NCBI GenBank assembly: GCA_031769625.1
Contig: JAUIMM010000171.1
Span: 186,001 to 250,000 of the forward strand
DNA: 64,000 nt
Source: Taudactylus pleione
Lineage: Eukaryota > Chordata > Amphibia > Anura > Myobatrachidae
Direction of reading: 5' to 3'
Shown here: piece after piece, positions 9,521 to 21,246 of the stretch
Layout: each line of letters starts with the position of its first letter
Numbering within the stretch: the stretch's first letter is position 1
Notes under the pieces: generated by a model
Told to the model about the DNA's origin: nothing
Database searches by the model: none
The model's input: the letters and a program-made list of their open reading frames with translations, nothing else
Translations under genes and position numbers: made by a program

Positions 9521-11836
9521 ATTTGACTACATTACATTACCTTGTAGCCTGCAAATGTATCAGATCTGTGGACTTTCTGTGCTGCAATATTCCACACCTG
9601 CTTCCTTGTGTCTCCTGGTGAAATCAGCTACTATATTTAATATCTAGCAAAGCTAACCCTAACTGTTTACACTCTCTGCTTACTACATAAAGGGTCTTAT
9701 TCAGAGTTGGTAGCAAAGCAAACAAAAAAGTAACTTTACACCTTGGCAAAACTATGTTACACTGAAGGTGGGGCAAATTTAATATTTGCAGAGATACAGG
9801 TAGATATGATATGGACGTGTCCTAGCTCACTCAAATATAAATTATACTGTAATATGAAGCTGTTCAGTATATGTGGGCTAAATGCAAAAGCAGCCTGTAG
9901 TTACCCTGCATGCAAAGAAATGTAATTGCAAAGGTCACAGAATTTTTTTTGTTTTGTTCCAACTCAGAATCAGTCCCAGTATCTTTAGCTTCATGTTTGA
10001 CAATCTAGTGCTAGGGGTCTATGCTAGAAAACACTCATGGCCTAATTCTGATGTTCATGGAATTGAGCGATATTTTTTCAGCTGCACATAAGTAAAAATT
10101 CCCTAAAACTCCTATGGCGCATGCCTTAGACTGTGTGTACACATAAAGCCACAGATGCAGTTGAAATTCATTGTATATGAAATGTAGTGGATATGTGCTG
10201 GGCATTCCTGGGTTGTGACTGGGTGGCTATTCAGATGCACAAAGATGGTACATCTAATGGTCTTGTTAGTATTGCAGAACTTGTTGTGTACACAGACTAT
10301 TAGTCACCCACATTAGAACCATTACTCAGATGGAAAATTTTCACCTGCCATAAGCTTGGTAAAGCTTCGATGGTGTGCCAGTCATTATCCATCAGCATAA
10401 GGTGAAGATCTCTACCCCTGGTATGTGTCAAACTGCATTTTATAATCAGGATGTCAAATTGCATGTTAAATTAAGAGTTTGTATAAGGAGGAAACAGTGT
10501 GGGTACAGTAGGTGTTTGAGTGGCAACGCACAATATTTAAAAAGGGGTTAGTTCATTTCTAGCCAGCAAGTGCCTATTGGAGGAGGATAGGAAATGTCTT
10601 ACCTGAAGATATCTCCAAAATTCAGTCTTTGAAAACTCACAAACAAACTGAATCTCTGAGAACTCTGACAACTGGTTGATCCCTGACAGAGACACCAGCT
10701 GACTGACCCTGCTTGATCCCTACATTTGTCCAGAATAAAAGCTCTATATTTGTAGGCACAGTGGAAATTTGTGTTGTGAAGAAAAGATGTAAGAATGACA
10801 AATGCAGAGGATACCTAAGGAGAGCATCTTAGTTTGCTCCAACATTAAAAGGAAGGGAATATAGTATGGGTGGAAAGTGTGGGCAGACACGGCTACTAGA
10901 ACAATTTCAGATAGTATAGGAAGACTTTGTTTTTCTAAGGAGAGCCATTGTCTAGTGTATTTTGTAATAATAACTTAAGATACGTAGTAGCTGAGCACCA
11001 CCCTTATGTTTCTGCCTATATAAAATGTCAAGTTTTAAGTTGGGTGTTTGACCCTGGCCAGTCAAAATTTTAAAATAAAAAAAGGCTGTAATATGTGAAA
11101 CTATGATAAAGGAATATGAATAGGTACAGGTTCTAAATGACACCTAACTCGCTGTTTAGTAAATTGAGCCCATAGTGCCTATTGTTAAATTTTGAATATT
11201 GGACCAGCTGTGTGGAGGCAATGATTCTCCTCCTGAACATGGCCATCTGTGTCAGTGTAACTGTGACAAAAGACGCAATCGCTGACCATGACATGTATGT
11301 GACATGCCCTCTTCTGGCTAGCCATCTCCCTGTTACCTCTCCTGAACCCCCAGTTAAATCCCCAGCTCCTGTGTCCAAATTTGATCTGCAACTTCCAGTG
11401 GTAACCATCAGGACAAATGCGATGTGCGACTTGGTTGAATGCACAGACTGAAAACATCAGCTGCTTGCGTGGGGCATTGACATTACCTGCATCACCAAAT
11501 TAGACCCAAGGTGGATCAAAAAAGTATTGAAATATTGCTAAACACCCGCAGTGCCCTATCATTCTTTACAGCACATCTGTGTGGCTACTGAAAATTTGGT
11601 CCATGATATCAAGCGCATGCAATTATTTTATTTTGCTATGATTAAAAAACTCATCTAATCCTAACTTTGTACAATCTACTTTTCAAATCTTGATTGTATT
11701 AAATGTAAGGTCTCTTATATATGAAAAGATTTAAATATAATGAAATCAAATTAGAAAAAGTTAAAGTATGAACACAAAGTACCGTGCAAATTGAAATTGT
11801 GATTGATTTGATAAAGAGTGTAAAGTTAGTAAAGCT
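9521..11836. other. No recognised gene; scattered MITE remnants
   Basis: A segment at 10036-10330 starts with GGCCTAATTCTGATGTTCATGG and contains the TGTAGTGG...GTGTACACAGA block shared with 3290-3440. I read it as a decayed Harbinger-type MITE. Nothing else could be supported: the ORFs at 11133-11457 overlap in three frames and lack family motifs. Confidence 0.35.
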
Positions 11837-12524
11837 GTAACCACTTAACTGACAATTTTTTTCCCCAAAAAACCGCTCAGAAATTGGTGGGTTTTTTATG
11901 ACCAAATTAGGCCAAGAATATCTTTATAAAACGTTTTCAACATAATTTAAAAAAAAATAATGTTTTTTAAACACGGTATAACATAAAATAGCAATTCTTA
12001 TGGTATACTGTAATGATGGCCATTGACAGCTGTACCATCGATGGGTTCAACCATCAATTGAAAACATCAATTGTTTGAGACCACAGCCAACAATGTTTCA
12101 TTAGCATCGGTTTATAAACCATCGATGTTCGGTGGCCATTCCTGGTATACTATATACTGTAGTGTAGCATCCCTAAGCGTAGGCCGCCGTATCAAGTCTT
12201 GATCATAAAGGACCACCATAATTCAAACAAAATGACCTATAACATCAATGTTAAATATTAATAAATCCAGAATATTTTGAATGTGCCGTGAGGTCATGAC
12301 ATGACCTGGTGTCATGACGTCACTGTGTCACTGACAAATGACAGCCGGCGTGGGAGTGGCCTTGCAGCTTTTCTCTCAACAGCTACTTCTCTTCCACAGT
12401 GTCTAAGCCTCCTGCGGCCACACCGCTGGGCCCCCACACCCTGCCATGGACACCACTGCGCACCCACAATGCAAGCCATACCCCTTGCGCACAATGCCAG
12501 ACCACGCACCCTCGCCAGACATAT

Positions 12525-12567
12525 GTGTGTGTATATATATATATATATATATACACACACATATATT
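12525..12567. repeat. (GT)n(AT)n(AC)n microsatellite
   Basis: A compound dinucleotide tract, GTGTGTGT to an AT run to ACACACAC, forming a near-perfect palindrome. Confidence 0.95.
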
Positions 12568-12572
12568 TCATG

Positions 12573-12705
12573 CATGTGTCCAGCAGTGATCGGGACAGGG
12601 ACGGAGTTTTAGCCAGAAGGAGGGGCCGGGAACAGGGCACTTGGTCACCTGGCCGGGGGAGGAGAAAGTGGGGTGCCACCGCCGGATCAGACAACACCAA
12701 AACCA
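12573..12705 (+). repeat. Left copy of a roughly 130-bp duplicated flank
   Basis: The sequence from GTGTCCAGCAGTGATCGGGACAGGGA through AGAAGGAGGGGCCGGGAACAGGGCAC is repeated at 19110-19240, with about 85 percent identity by eye. The two copies bracket PLE copy A. The related element at 30115 contains this motif once (inverted, near 30305-30320), so the duplication is local. Confidence 0.7.
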
Positions 12706-12896
12706 AGCACTCTTACCAGACATATATATATATCCAAATTGTCTGCACTCCATACAAATCATCAGTACAATGGGGTGCTCAATTTAAAGACAGAGTCCAT
12801 AAAAAGAAAAAAGAAAATCGGCACTCACTGGGTTTTGTAGAAAAAGTACAAAGTTTAATTACCATTCATGGGTAAAAGATAAAATACAAGGTCATG

Positions 12897-12901
12897 GTCT
12901 A

Positions 12902-12959
<58 letters not shown>
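12897..12959. repeat. (AT)n microsatellite
   Basis: More than 60 bases of almost pure AT dinucleotide, directly before the first recognisable PLE coding sequence. Confidence 0.97.
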
Positions 12960-12960
<1 letters not shown>

Positions 12961-12961
<1 letters not shown>

Positions 12962-15137
12962 TGGTACTTCGTGGTTTTCGCTTTCGCAATACACCAACAA
13001 TTGGCCAAAACAGTGCTGAGTTTTGCCATCAATGGATCAGCATTTTGAATAAATGCAGTTTGGATTTGATGCTTCTGGTCATCCAGGAAGCTGGCAAGGA
13101 ATTACAAATCTCCAAATCAAAAATAAGTGATCTGAATGTACAATATAAAATCCTACTGGATGAAAGGAAACATAAAGCGCTATGGGATAAGTTGGAAGCA
13201 CAATGCGAGCAATATACAGTAGGCTTGAACTGAGCAAATTTATAAAGAGCAAGTTGTGTACAGTTCAAACTGATTATGAAGATCAGAGAGTATATCGATA
13301 GCTTTCGTGCATGACACCGAGGACTGGGTATGACCAGAGCCGTATACGTCCATCTTTGCATAATAATAACAACAATAACGTGAATTACATAAGTTGAACA
13401 GTGACAGTGATTTTGTCATTAATGATTTAGATGAATCCAGCTCTACATCCAATACCTGCACGTCATGCATTACAAGGTCCAAAAACATCAACCCCGGACC
13501 AAGCTCACAAGACGGGGTAGGCAGAATTAAAGAATTGACAAAGCCACCATCCAATTGGAAAAATAATTGATATTCAATAAGTCTTCCCACAATTTTTAGA
13601 TTTTTTGTTACAGCCATTAGTTATGTGCCAGCCAACTTTCTAAAAAGATACAAGTTTTTGTTAAAATTAAATAGTTTGGCTAGCATTTCACCTGGTACTA
13701 TACTATGCACATTTGATGTGAAAAATTTGTATACTATCATTCCTCAAAATATGGGTCTAAATTCTATGCACAAATTTTTACAAACCAATGATTTCTTTGA
13801 CCTGGAAGTAGGATTGTTCCTAGAGTTGTTGGAATTCACCTTAATCAAAAAACATTTCTTCACAATAACCAGTTTTTTTTATAGTGCAGCAGCTGTTCAA
13901 TGGGGTCCAATGCGGCCCCATTGTACGCCAACCTTTTTATGTTTGAACTGGAGCACCAGTTTTTCTTTTTGGATTCCAACATCTCCAGGCATATAATGCT
14001 ATATGCCAGGCATATAGTTGACCTGTTCTTGCTTTGGACAGGTACTGAGAAGGAGCTAATTAGAATGATTGAGGCCATAAACATCCGTGACCATCCAGTG
14101 AAATTTCTTACAGCTTAAGTACTCCTGAAATTAATTATCTTAACGTGAAAGTCAAAATTATTGAAAATAAGATCTGCACGGAGGTGTTTCACAAGCAAAT
14201 GGATCGTAACACTTTGTTACATTATAGCAGTTGCCATCCACCATATTTAAAAAAATCTTTACCTAAGTCCCAAATGTGTAGATCCACAAAGACCACTTCG
14301 AAACCATCAGGGGTTCCAGCTGCTCTAGATCAGGTATCTCAATTATTTGAGGCACAAGGATATCCTAAGAGTATTTTAAGAAATGCTAAGGAACAGGAAT
14401 AGATTCCTTGCACCGATTTGCTTAATCAGCAAAAAGTTGAGTAATAAATCAATAAAATTCCTCTGGTGTCTGAGTATACTTGGGCCAGCCAGGTATTACC
14501 TCAAGCTTCACGAACTTTGTGGCCTATTGTATCAGGAGATTGTGAATTACCGATCTTTAAAAACAAAGAAATTATGCATTGCTACAAAAGAGGGCGCAAC
14601 CTCCATGACATGCTGGTGAAATCAAGAATCATGTTGAGCTCTAAAGAACCCACTACTCAGTTTTTGGTTCAAAAGAAAACATTGGGATGCTATAAATTTG
14701 CTTCTTGTACTACTTGTAGATATCTAGAACCCAGTAATTATTTTAAACATCCCCACACAGGTCGCAAATTTAACATTCGGTATGTTTTAACATGCCAAAT
14801 GCAATTTGTCATTTATATCATCATATGCCTGTGTGGGCTATATTATGTGGGTCAAACAATTCGCACTTTCAGGAAACGCATGGTACTCCAGTGCTCTGCC
14901 ACTAGATCAGCTGTTGACGGATGGTAGAGTGAGCAGCATGTTCTGCGTCACTTTAAAAGTGCCCAACACTCTTTAGCAGCCTTAAAATACAAGATCATAG
15001 ATCACATCCCAAAGGACATCAGGGGTGGTGATCGTTGTAGAAAATTGAGTCAATGTGAGGCACACTGGATATACAAATTAGACACCATTGCACCCAGAGG
15101 GTTTAATGAAACACTTGCCCTCAATGTATTTTTGTAA
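12961..15137 (+). pseudogene. PLE reverse transcriptase / GIY-YIG protein, copy A (internally deleted)
   Basis: The N-terminal block is at 12961-13231: R-G-F-R-F-R-N-T-P, then W-I-S-I-L-N-K-C-S-L-D-L-M. It matches the same domain in copy B (31755). The RT palm is at 13640-14115, with F-D-V-K-N-L-Y-T-I-I-P, then C-S-x-M-G-S-N-A-A-P-L-Y-A-N-L-F. An R-H-I-V-D-L-F-L-L block stands where the catalytic Y-x-D-D is expected, so the Asp pair is damaged. The C-terminal GIY-YIG domain, at 14680-15137, has a Cys-rich knuckle (C-x4-C-x2-C), L-x-C-Q-M-Q-F-V-I-Y and C-G-L-Y-Y-V-G-Q-T. Frameshifts separate the blocks and the RT finger motifs are missing. PLE proteins prime reverse transcription at telomere-like or nicked DNA ends; this copy is dead. 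Confidence 0.85.
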
Positions 15138-15795
15138 AAATGTTTCCTTTTTTAATTTTTTGCATCTTTATATTAGGGGCGTGCACTGGCCACTTTTCGT
15201 GTTTTGGTTTTGGATCTGGATCTTTCTTCGTGTTTTGGATCTGGATTGGTTTTGCCAAAACCACCCTTCCGTGTTTTGGGTTCTGGGTTTTGTGTTTTGG
15301 ATATGTATTTTTTTTTTAAAAAGCATTAAAACTGCTAAAATCACATAATTTGTGGGGTTTTCTGCTCCTATGCTATTATTAACCTCAATAACCTTAATTT
15401 CCACTCATTTCCAGTCTATTCTGAACACCTCAAACCTCACAATAGTGTTTTTATGTCCAAAAGGTTGCACCAAGGTAGCTGGATGACTATGCTAAGCGAC
15501 ATGAGTGGGCGGCACAAACACGTGGCCCACGTGACACTGCAGTGGCAGATAGGATGGCAGTTTGAAAAACTAGGCCCCAAACAGTACATAATGCAAAGAA
15601 AAATAAAAGGTGCAAGATGGAATTGTCCTTGGGCCCTCCCATCCACCCTTATGTTGTATAAACAGGACATGCACAATTTAGCAAACCAATCATTTTAGCG
15701 CCAGGGTCTACAACACAACTGTGGCTGAAATGATTGGTTCATTTGGGCCCCCACAAAACAAGCTTGCAATTAATCTGTCCCTGCACAAACTGGCT

Positions 15796-16200
15796 CTACG
15801 GAGGCAAGATGTCATCCTCATCCACCGATTCCTCACCCTCTTCAGTGTTGTGTACATCCACATCCTCATCCTCACAGAGTATTAATTCGTCCCCACTGGA
15901 ATCCACCACCACAGGTCCCTCTGTACGTTCTGGAGGCTGGTCTCCCTGGAAGAGTTGATAATTCATTTTTATGAACATCATCTCCACATTTTGTGGAAAC
16001 AACCTCCTACGCCTTTCGCTGACAAGGTTCCCGGCTGCACTAAATACTCTTTCGGAGTACACACTGTATGGGGGGGGACTCAGGTAAAATAGAGCCAGTT
16101 TGTACAGGGGCCTCCAAATTGCCTCTTTTTCCTGAAAGTACAGGTACGGACTGTCTGACATGCCTACTTGGATGCTGTCACCCATGTAATCCTCCACCAT
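15796..16200 (-). pseudogene. hAT transposase C-terminal dimerisation region plus acidic tail
   Basis: An uninterrupted 134-residue frame contains D-Y-M-G-D-S-I-Q, E-K-E-A-I-W-R-P-L-Y-K-L-A-L-F-Y-L-S, Y-S-V-Y-S-E-R-V-F-S-A-A-G-N-L-V-S and L-F-P-Q-N-V-E. It ends in an Asp/Glu-rich tail (D-E-L-I-L-C-E-D-E-D-V-D-V). This is the hATC dimerisation module. It keeps the Glu codon that is a stop in copy 1, so it is the best-preserved C-terminus in the window. Upstream coding sequence is replaced by minisatellite, so no full transposase is encoded. Confidence 0.88.
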
Positions 16201-16299
16201 TCAGTCAGTGGTGACAGTATCATATGCAGTGACAGTAGACATGTCAGAAATTGTTGGCATGTCCTTCAGTCCGGACCAGATGTCCAAGCCGGCCCTTGA

Positions 16300-17135
16300 C
16301 TTATGACACAGGCGCATGCTTGGCGCTGCTACTGTGTTGATGCACATGCGGCTACAGTGCAAACAAGTCACAAACACAGAAAAAAAATGTTTTTTATTTT
16401 TTGGAGCACTTTGCGATTACACCACCCTTCAACAGACGAGCCAGCTGGCCCTAGATTTATGCCACAGGCGCATGTTTGGCGCTGCTGCTTAGTCGATGCA
16501 CGTGTGGCTATAGCGCACACAATTCACAACCTTGGAAAATAATCATTTTTCATTTTTGTTGGAGCACCCTTTGGGGGTTACACCACCCTTTAACCGACTT
16601 ATGAGACACAGGAGCACGCTTGGCGCTGCTCCTTTGTTGATGCACGTGTGGCTACTGCGCATACATTTCACAAACACAGAAAATTATTTTTTATTTTTGT
16701 TGGAGTGCACTTTGGGGGTTACACCACCCTTTAATGGTCAAGCCAGCTGGCCCTTTACTTATGACACAGGCACACGCTTGGCGCTACTTTGTTGATGCAC
16801 ATGCGGCTGCTGCTGCGCATACATTTCACAAACACAGTAAATTATTTTTTATTTTTGTTGGAGTGCACTTTGGGGGTTACACCACCCTGTAATGGTCAAG
16901 CCAGCTGGTCCTTTACTTATGACACAGGCGCACGCTTGGCGCTACTTTGTTAATGCACGTGCGGCTACTGCGCACACAATTCACAAGCACAAAAAAATAT
17001 ATATATATTTTTATTTGGAGTGCACTTTGGGGGTTACAGCACCCTTTAATGGACAAGCCAGCTGGCCCTTGATTTATGGCACAGGTGCACGCTTGGTGCT
17101 ACTTTGTTTATGCACGTGCAGTTACTGTGCACACT
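16300..17135 (-). repeat. hAT copy 2 internal minisatellite
   Basis: Five to six inverted copies of the roughly 150-bp unit seen in copy 1, with recurring GGAGTGCACTTTGGGGGTTACACCACCCTTTA, AAGCCAGCTGGCCCTT and CTTTGTTGATGCACGTG. The array continues after the MITE at 17686. Confidence 0.88.
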
Positions 17136-17685
17136 GGGCCTGATTCAGAGCCGGACGCTCTGACAAGAGCACTCGCTCTGAATCAGGGCCCTCCTACCTA
17201 AAATTGGAGCGGCCTTCTGGCCGCTCGCATAGCTGTGGGTGACCACCCACAGCTTATGTGAGCGGCCACAATGATGGTCATGATGGTCAAGACCATCACG
17301 ACCATCGGGCTTGCGATGAGACCATGCAGTAGGGTCTCGCTGCCGCAAGCCCAGAAGTGCTTTTGGCTCTATCAGAGCCAAAAGCACTCCCACTGACATC
17401 ACTAGTGATGTCAGTGGGGCTGGCCCCAGATGGTAGGTGTTCCCATGGGAACGCCTCCATCTGGGCAGCAATGCCCCCGGCACACCCACCAAAGGGGGCG
17501 TGCTGTCACTCACCATCGACAGCATGCCCCCTCTGGTGCGAGACCCATAGCGACGGCTTGGCCGTCGCTGTTCGGGTCTCGCACATGCGCACGCCAGAGC
17601 TCCCTCCGTCATGCGCATGCACACTAGGGCACCATCGACCCACTTGTGAGCTCTCAGCGCTCACAAGCGGGTCTGAATCAGGCCC
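17136..17685. mobile_element. Harbinger-type MITE (about 550 bp) inside hAT copy 2
   Basis: It begins GGGCCTGATTCAGAGCC and ends GGGTCTGAATCAGGCCC. Flanks are ACT on the left and ACA on the right, an imperfect 3-bp duplication. It splits one minisatellite unit cleanly (GTGCAC before, AATTCAC after). The interior is GC-rich and strongly self-complementary, for example ACTGACATCACTAGTGATGTCAGT. It shares that core with 53576-54114 and 57110-57458, so these are one family. Confidence 0.9.
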
Positions 17686-18933
17686 ACAATTCACAAACAC
17701 AGAATTTTTTTTTTTATTATTATTTTTTGGTGTGCACTTTGGGGGAGCACCCCTGATGGACAGATCACCCCCTGGACAACACTACAGCACCCCTTTAGGA
17801 CTACAGCCTTCATGGGACACTGCACAACAGAGTCCAGCCAGCCGCTATAGACTTTGGAGTGGACACAGCCCCTATGGACAACTGACTGCACATCACAGCC
17901 CAGCCAGCCCCTATGACTGCAGCACAATACAGCCCAGCCAGCCTCTATGGACAACAGCAGCACAACACAGCCCAGTCAGCCACTATGGACTGAGTGGACA
18001 CAGCCCCTATGGACAACAGCAGCACAACACAGCCCAGCCAGCCCTAGCTCCCACCCTCCCTCTTCACTGTCCACAGCCGGAGTGAGAAATGGCGCCGACA
18101 TGGGGACCTTTTATAGAATCCAAAACCTGCGAGATCCGGAAGGTGGGATGATGACGTTTTGCCTTGATTTCAGTTCTGAGTCAGGTGGGAAAACCCGAGC
18201 CAGACTCGGTTCCCAGCTCGGATTGGGGGGGGGGGGCTCGGGGGGTTCGGATTTCAGAAATCCTAACCCGCTCATCCCTACTTTATGTGTTAGGTGTCCT
18301 TGTCATAAGTATGTATACACAGCATACTGTTAATTGTTGAGGTATAAATTGTGTAAGCATTGTGAATATTTTCGATATTCCCTTCTGAGAAAAAAATCTT
18401 TGACATCTTTCCCCCATAGTAGTAATAATATTATTAGTACTTGTGCTGAGATCAGGTCAGTGTACATGCTTCTTCAACATACAGTACTTCATTGTTGTGA
18501 TAGATAATTAAGGCATTTTGTTGCAATGGTATGTTTACATTAACTGTTGTGACCACTTGAATATGTGAATACTATATAACAACAACTTTTTTCCCCCTTT
18601 TTTATGTTTTTAATGTACTTCGTTTATGAACTTTTATATATCTTGCACTAGCTACTTCCATGTGCTTGTCCCATGGTCTAACGGTTATTTATAATAGTAT
18701 GTTATTTCTCACTTCTGTGCAGTGCTGTTGGCCAGTGAGGATTTTGGCTGCAGAGGTTGCTAGGCAACGTTATGTGTCATCTCCTCTGTCACCAGTTTTC
18801 AGCCAGACGTATGTCTCTCCTTCCACACAGGTGGCAGCACTGCGGGGAAGGGAGTCTCAGAGTGTTTCGCTTCATAAGGTAAGACACCCACACTGGTGAA
18901 TTGGATTGTTTTGTTAAATGACGTGTGGCCCAT

Positions 18934-18966
18934 CCTGATGAAAAAGAACTTTGAAACATCGATTGT
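18934..18966 (+). ncRNA. Hammerhead-ribozyme-like core, PLE copy A
   Basis: Contains CTGATGA, a short spacer and then GAAAC, which are the two invariant hammerhead core strands in the right order and spacing. The spacer (AAAAGAACTTT) can form a weak AAG/CTT stem II. Hammerhead motifs in PLE terminal repeats are established knowledge. Activity of this copy is not implied. Confidence 0.5.
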
Positions 18967-19033
18967 ATGGATGTCACTATAATGATTTGAATACAGCTTT
19001 TGTACTACAACAATTGGGAGTGCTGCCTTGTTC

Positions 19034-19035
<2 letters not shown>

Positions 19036-19080
<45 letters not shown>
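19036..19080. repeat. (AT)n microsatellite
   Basis: About 45 bases of AT dinucleotide at the right edge of PLE copy A, mirroring the tract at its left edge. Confidence 0.95.
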
Positions 19081-19081
<1 letters not shown>

Positions 19082-19100
19082 ATTGTGTGTTTTTTTGTCT

Positions 19101-19800
19101 TGCATTTACAAAGCCTGTGTCCAGCAGTGATTGGGACAGAGGTAGAGTTGCAGCTAGAAGGAGGGGCCGGGGACAGGGCACTCTGTTACTGAGTGGCTGG
19201 AGGAGGAGAGAGTGTGGCACCACCATCTGCGTGGGACTGGGACAGAGCATTAGAAACCAATGATGCCATGGCTGCTGCTTCTGTAGATCTGTCACAGGCA
19301 GCCACACCACTGAAGGAAGAGGTGGGAGAGCCACCAGCTCCCTGGGGACCGAGCAGCAGCCGCAGCTGACAAAAGATGCAGCTGCTTCTTCTGTATTTCT
19401 AATGTCACTGGCAGCCAGTGCCAGGGAAGGAAGGGGTGGTAGAGCCGCTGGCTCCCCGGAAACAGAGCAGCAGCCATGGCTAACAAGCTGCCATTGCTGC
19501 TTCTATAAGTCACAACCACGCTGAATGGCAAGGGACTGGGGTTCCCGATGGCTGCACAGGCCGGGGACACAGCACGGTGGCTGCATCCGGAGGGGGTTAC
19601 GTGATCGGGACACACAGGAGGTGAATCTGAAGATGCAGAGGGACCAGCAAGTCCCTCTTATATAGGCGGCTATGGGAAGATTAGCTTCCCGCAGCCCCCC
19701 AGTGGGCATTTCTGACTGGTCGTATCAGATTCGACCATGTCAGGTAATTTCCAGTCTGGTATGGTCATATCTGATACGACCGTCCAAGGCAAGTGGTTAA
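19101..19800 (+). mobile_element. Right part of the TTAACCACTT-ended DNA element
   Basis: It ends GGCAAGTGGTTAA. Near the end it holds several GGTCGTATCAGAT / ATCTGATACGACC palindromic modules (19715-19785), similar to the GGTCACATCAGATGTGACC modules at 30140-30165. It carries the second copy of the 130-bp duplicated flank (19110-19240). Three diverged internal repeats with GCTGCTTCTGTA and CACTGGCAGCCA lie in 19265-19500. No coding sequence was recognised. Confidence 0.55.
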
Positions 19801-19948
19801 TGGAGGAGTCAATAAAAAATGTAGCTTATTTCTCACACTAATAAACAAAGATTTTTTTTTGCCCACAACACCAAATTTTTTTATTAAATTACATTTTGCA
19901 GAAATTATTTCCTGAAGAATAGGAAGCAGTTTGGCTTTATTTCACAGT

Positions 19949-19949
19949 A

Positions 19950-19994
<45 letters not shown>
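19949..19994. repeat. (AAT)n microsatellite
   Basis: About fifteen consecutive AAT units; any Asn- or Leu-repeat ORF across it is an artefact. Confidence 0.97.
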
Positions 19995-20010
19995 TCCACA
20001 AGGACATTAT

Positions 20011-20325
20011 TGGACTGATTCTGAGTCGCACACAGACACACCCACTTTCAGTGTTTTGTGGCGAAGTAGTTCCGTCTTGGTACATCATTATTGGTCGCAC
20101 CATTGAAACTTGCACTTCATGTGCAGTTTCTCTATTCGAGTTTGGCATCCTGTGTAAGTGGTTGTGCAACACCCATGACACTACCGCATCTGATTTGCCA
20201 CCCTCCTGTTACCTCCCAGTACCAGCTCTGCACATGCACAAAATGGGTCCTGCACAGGCGCAGACTCCTAAACATCAGAGATGTGCGTTCTTCCTCAGAT
20301 GAACATACATTTCTGAATCAGGCCC
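20011..20325. mobile_element. Harbinger-type MITE, about 315 bp
   Basis: The left end is TGGACTGATTCTGAG and the right end is TTCTGAATCAGGCCC, the standard family end. TAT triplets lie on both sides (20008-20010 and 20326-20328). The interior has no coding sequence. Confidence 0.7.
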
Positions 20326-21246
20326 TATATCTCTAATGACTAATGCATTTCATTACAATATTTAGAGAGGCCTTGGCCTTTTATGTGCCACGGCTAGTTG
20401 TAAAAATATAATATTCAAAGCCAGGATGGAGGAAATAAAGTATTTTATTTGTATCCTGTTTTAAAAAAAATCTCAATTTCTTTGTAATCTATTGTTAAGT
20501 ACTACAAGACTTGGTAGATGATTCAATCTTGTTTGCCCTTGCAGTAAATGAGACTTGCCATTGTTGATAGTGAAAGTCTGAAAGGTTGACCTTGTGTAGG
20601 AATGAAATGTTACTCAAAGGAATACTTGCCTTAACCTTCAGTTGATTTGTAGTTATTAATATAATAACATATTTTCTAACAAATAAAATCAGCAATTGCC
20701 TATTCATTTGATTTAGTCTATTTATAAATATCTTATAAGCTTGCAGAAATATTATTGTTTTTATCGTCACTTAACATACTGTACAATACATGATGTAAAC
20801 AATTTCCATTTCCATTTCTAAATTTCCCAAATTGCCCTTGATACCCCAGTTTATACTGTAACTTGGGATATTGCTAACCTCTGGAAATCTACTTATGTAC
20901 TCCCTATGCCCTCACTTCTCAATACCTAATAGCATACATGTAAAAACTTTATGCAGGAATAAACTAGCAGAGGTTGATCTGAAGTTATTTGTTGTTGTGA
21001 ACATGTTTTTATAGCACTGTGCAATATGATTGCCACTATATAAATAAATAGTAATTAGTACACTTCTGCTAGTTCATTCTATCAGGCAATCACTGCTTGA
21101 ATGTTAATGCCTGCTTTAGGTTTCCACCAGTAACAAGATCTGTGTCACCCACTTTTTCAACTATGATATTAGGAATGTGCATATTCATAAAACATTGTCA
21201 GAAAATGTCAAATATATATCTGCAATGCAGTAAGAAACATACTATA
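20326..21246. other. No recognised gene; short L2-tail-like fragment
   Basis: AT-rich. Bases about 20996-21056 (TTTTTATAGCACTGTGCAATATGATTGCCACTATATAAATAAATA) resemble LINE 3' tails. The fragment is too short for certainty. Confidence 0.3.

Larger units (their letters stand above)
11837..12705 (+). mobile_element. Left part of a TTAACCACTT-ended DNA element
   Basis: It begins TAACCACTTAACTGACAATTTTTTTCCCC, the inverse of the GGCAAGTGGTTAAT end at 19785-19800. The element at 30115-30601 ends comparably (TGATGTGGTTAAAA), and both have a GTGACGTCA-type motif about 60-470 bases inside. The right part of this element is at 19100-19800. The intervening 6.4 kb is PLE copy A with its own insertions. 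The superfamily is not determined. Confidence 0.55.
12710..15173 (+). mobile_element. Penelope-like element copy A, first part
   Basis: This is the 5' and coding part of a PLE, bounded on the left by AT microsatellite. It is interrupted at 15173 by hAT copy 2 (TSD CTTTATAT/CTTTATGT) and resumes at 18281. Bases 12725-12895 have no coding motif and resemble PLE leader sequence (a CGGCACTCAC motif). The coding content is described separately. Confidence 0.7.
15174..18280 (-). mobile_element. hAT family transposon, copy 2 (3107 bp, inserted in PLE copy A)
   Basis: Same family as copy 1, in reverse orientation. The left end is TAGGGGCGTGCACTGGCC and the right end, inverted, is TAGGGATGAGCGGGTTAGG. 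The target duplication is CTTTATAT (15166-15173) and CTTTATGT (18281-18288), seven of eight bases alike. It contains the transposase C-terminus on the minus strand (15796-16200), six to seven minisatellite units (16300-17135 and 17686-17730) and a Harbinger MITE (17136-17685). No BED or catalytic N-terminal segment remains. Confidence 0.92.
18281..19100 (+). mobile_element. PLE copy A, 3' end and terminal-repeat region
   Basis: Sequence after hAT copy 2 continues the PLE 3' flank. At 18879-18888 there is a splice-donor-like AAGGTAAGAC. At 18934-18966 there is a hammerhead-like core, followed by AACAATTGGGAGTGCTGCC and an AT microsatellite (19036-19080). Copy B has the same order of GGTAAGAC then a hammerhead-like core (41066 and 41133). 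No coding sequence is visible. Confidence 0.6.

Noticed and set aside
11133..11457. Three overlapping ORFs of about 90-103 residues
   Set aside because: Frames on both strands are open over the same stretch, with no family motif, splice signals or repeats. Chance is the simplest explanation.
12312..12875. Overlapping ORFs with Tyr-Ile and Thr-His runs
   Set aside because: The runs are translations of AT and AC microsatellites. The frames overlap on both strands and show no domain.
19931..20302. Asn-repeat ORF
   Set aside because: Produced by an (AAT)n microsatellite joined to a MITE; no start context or conserved sequence.
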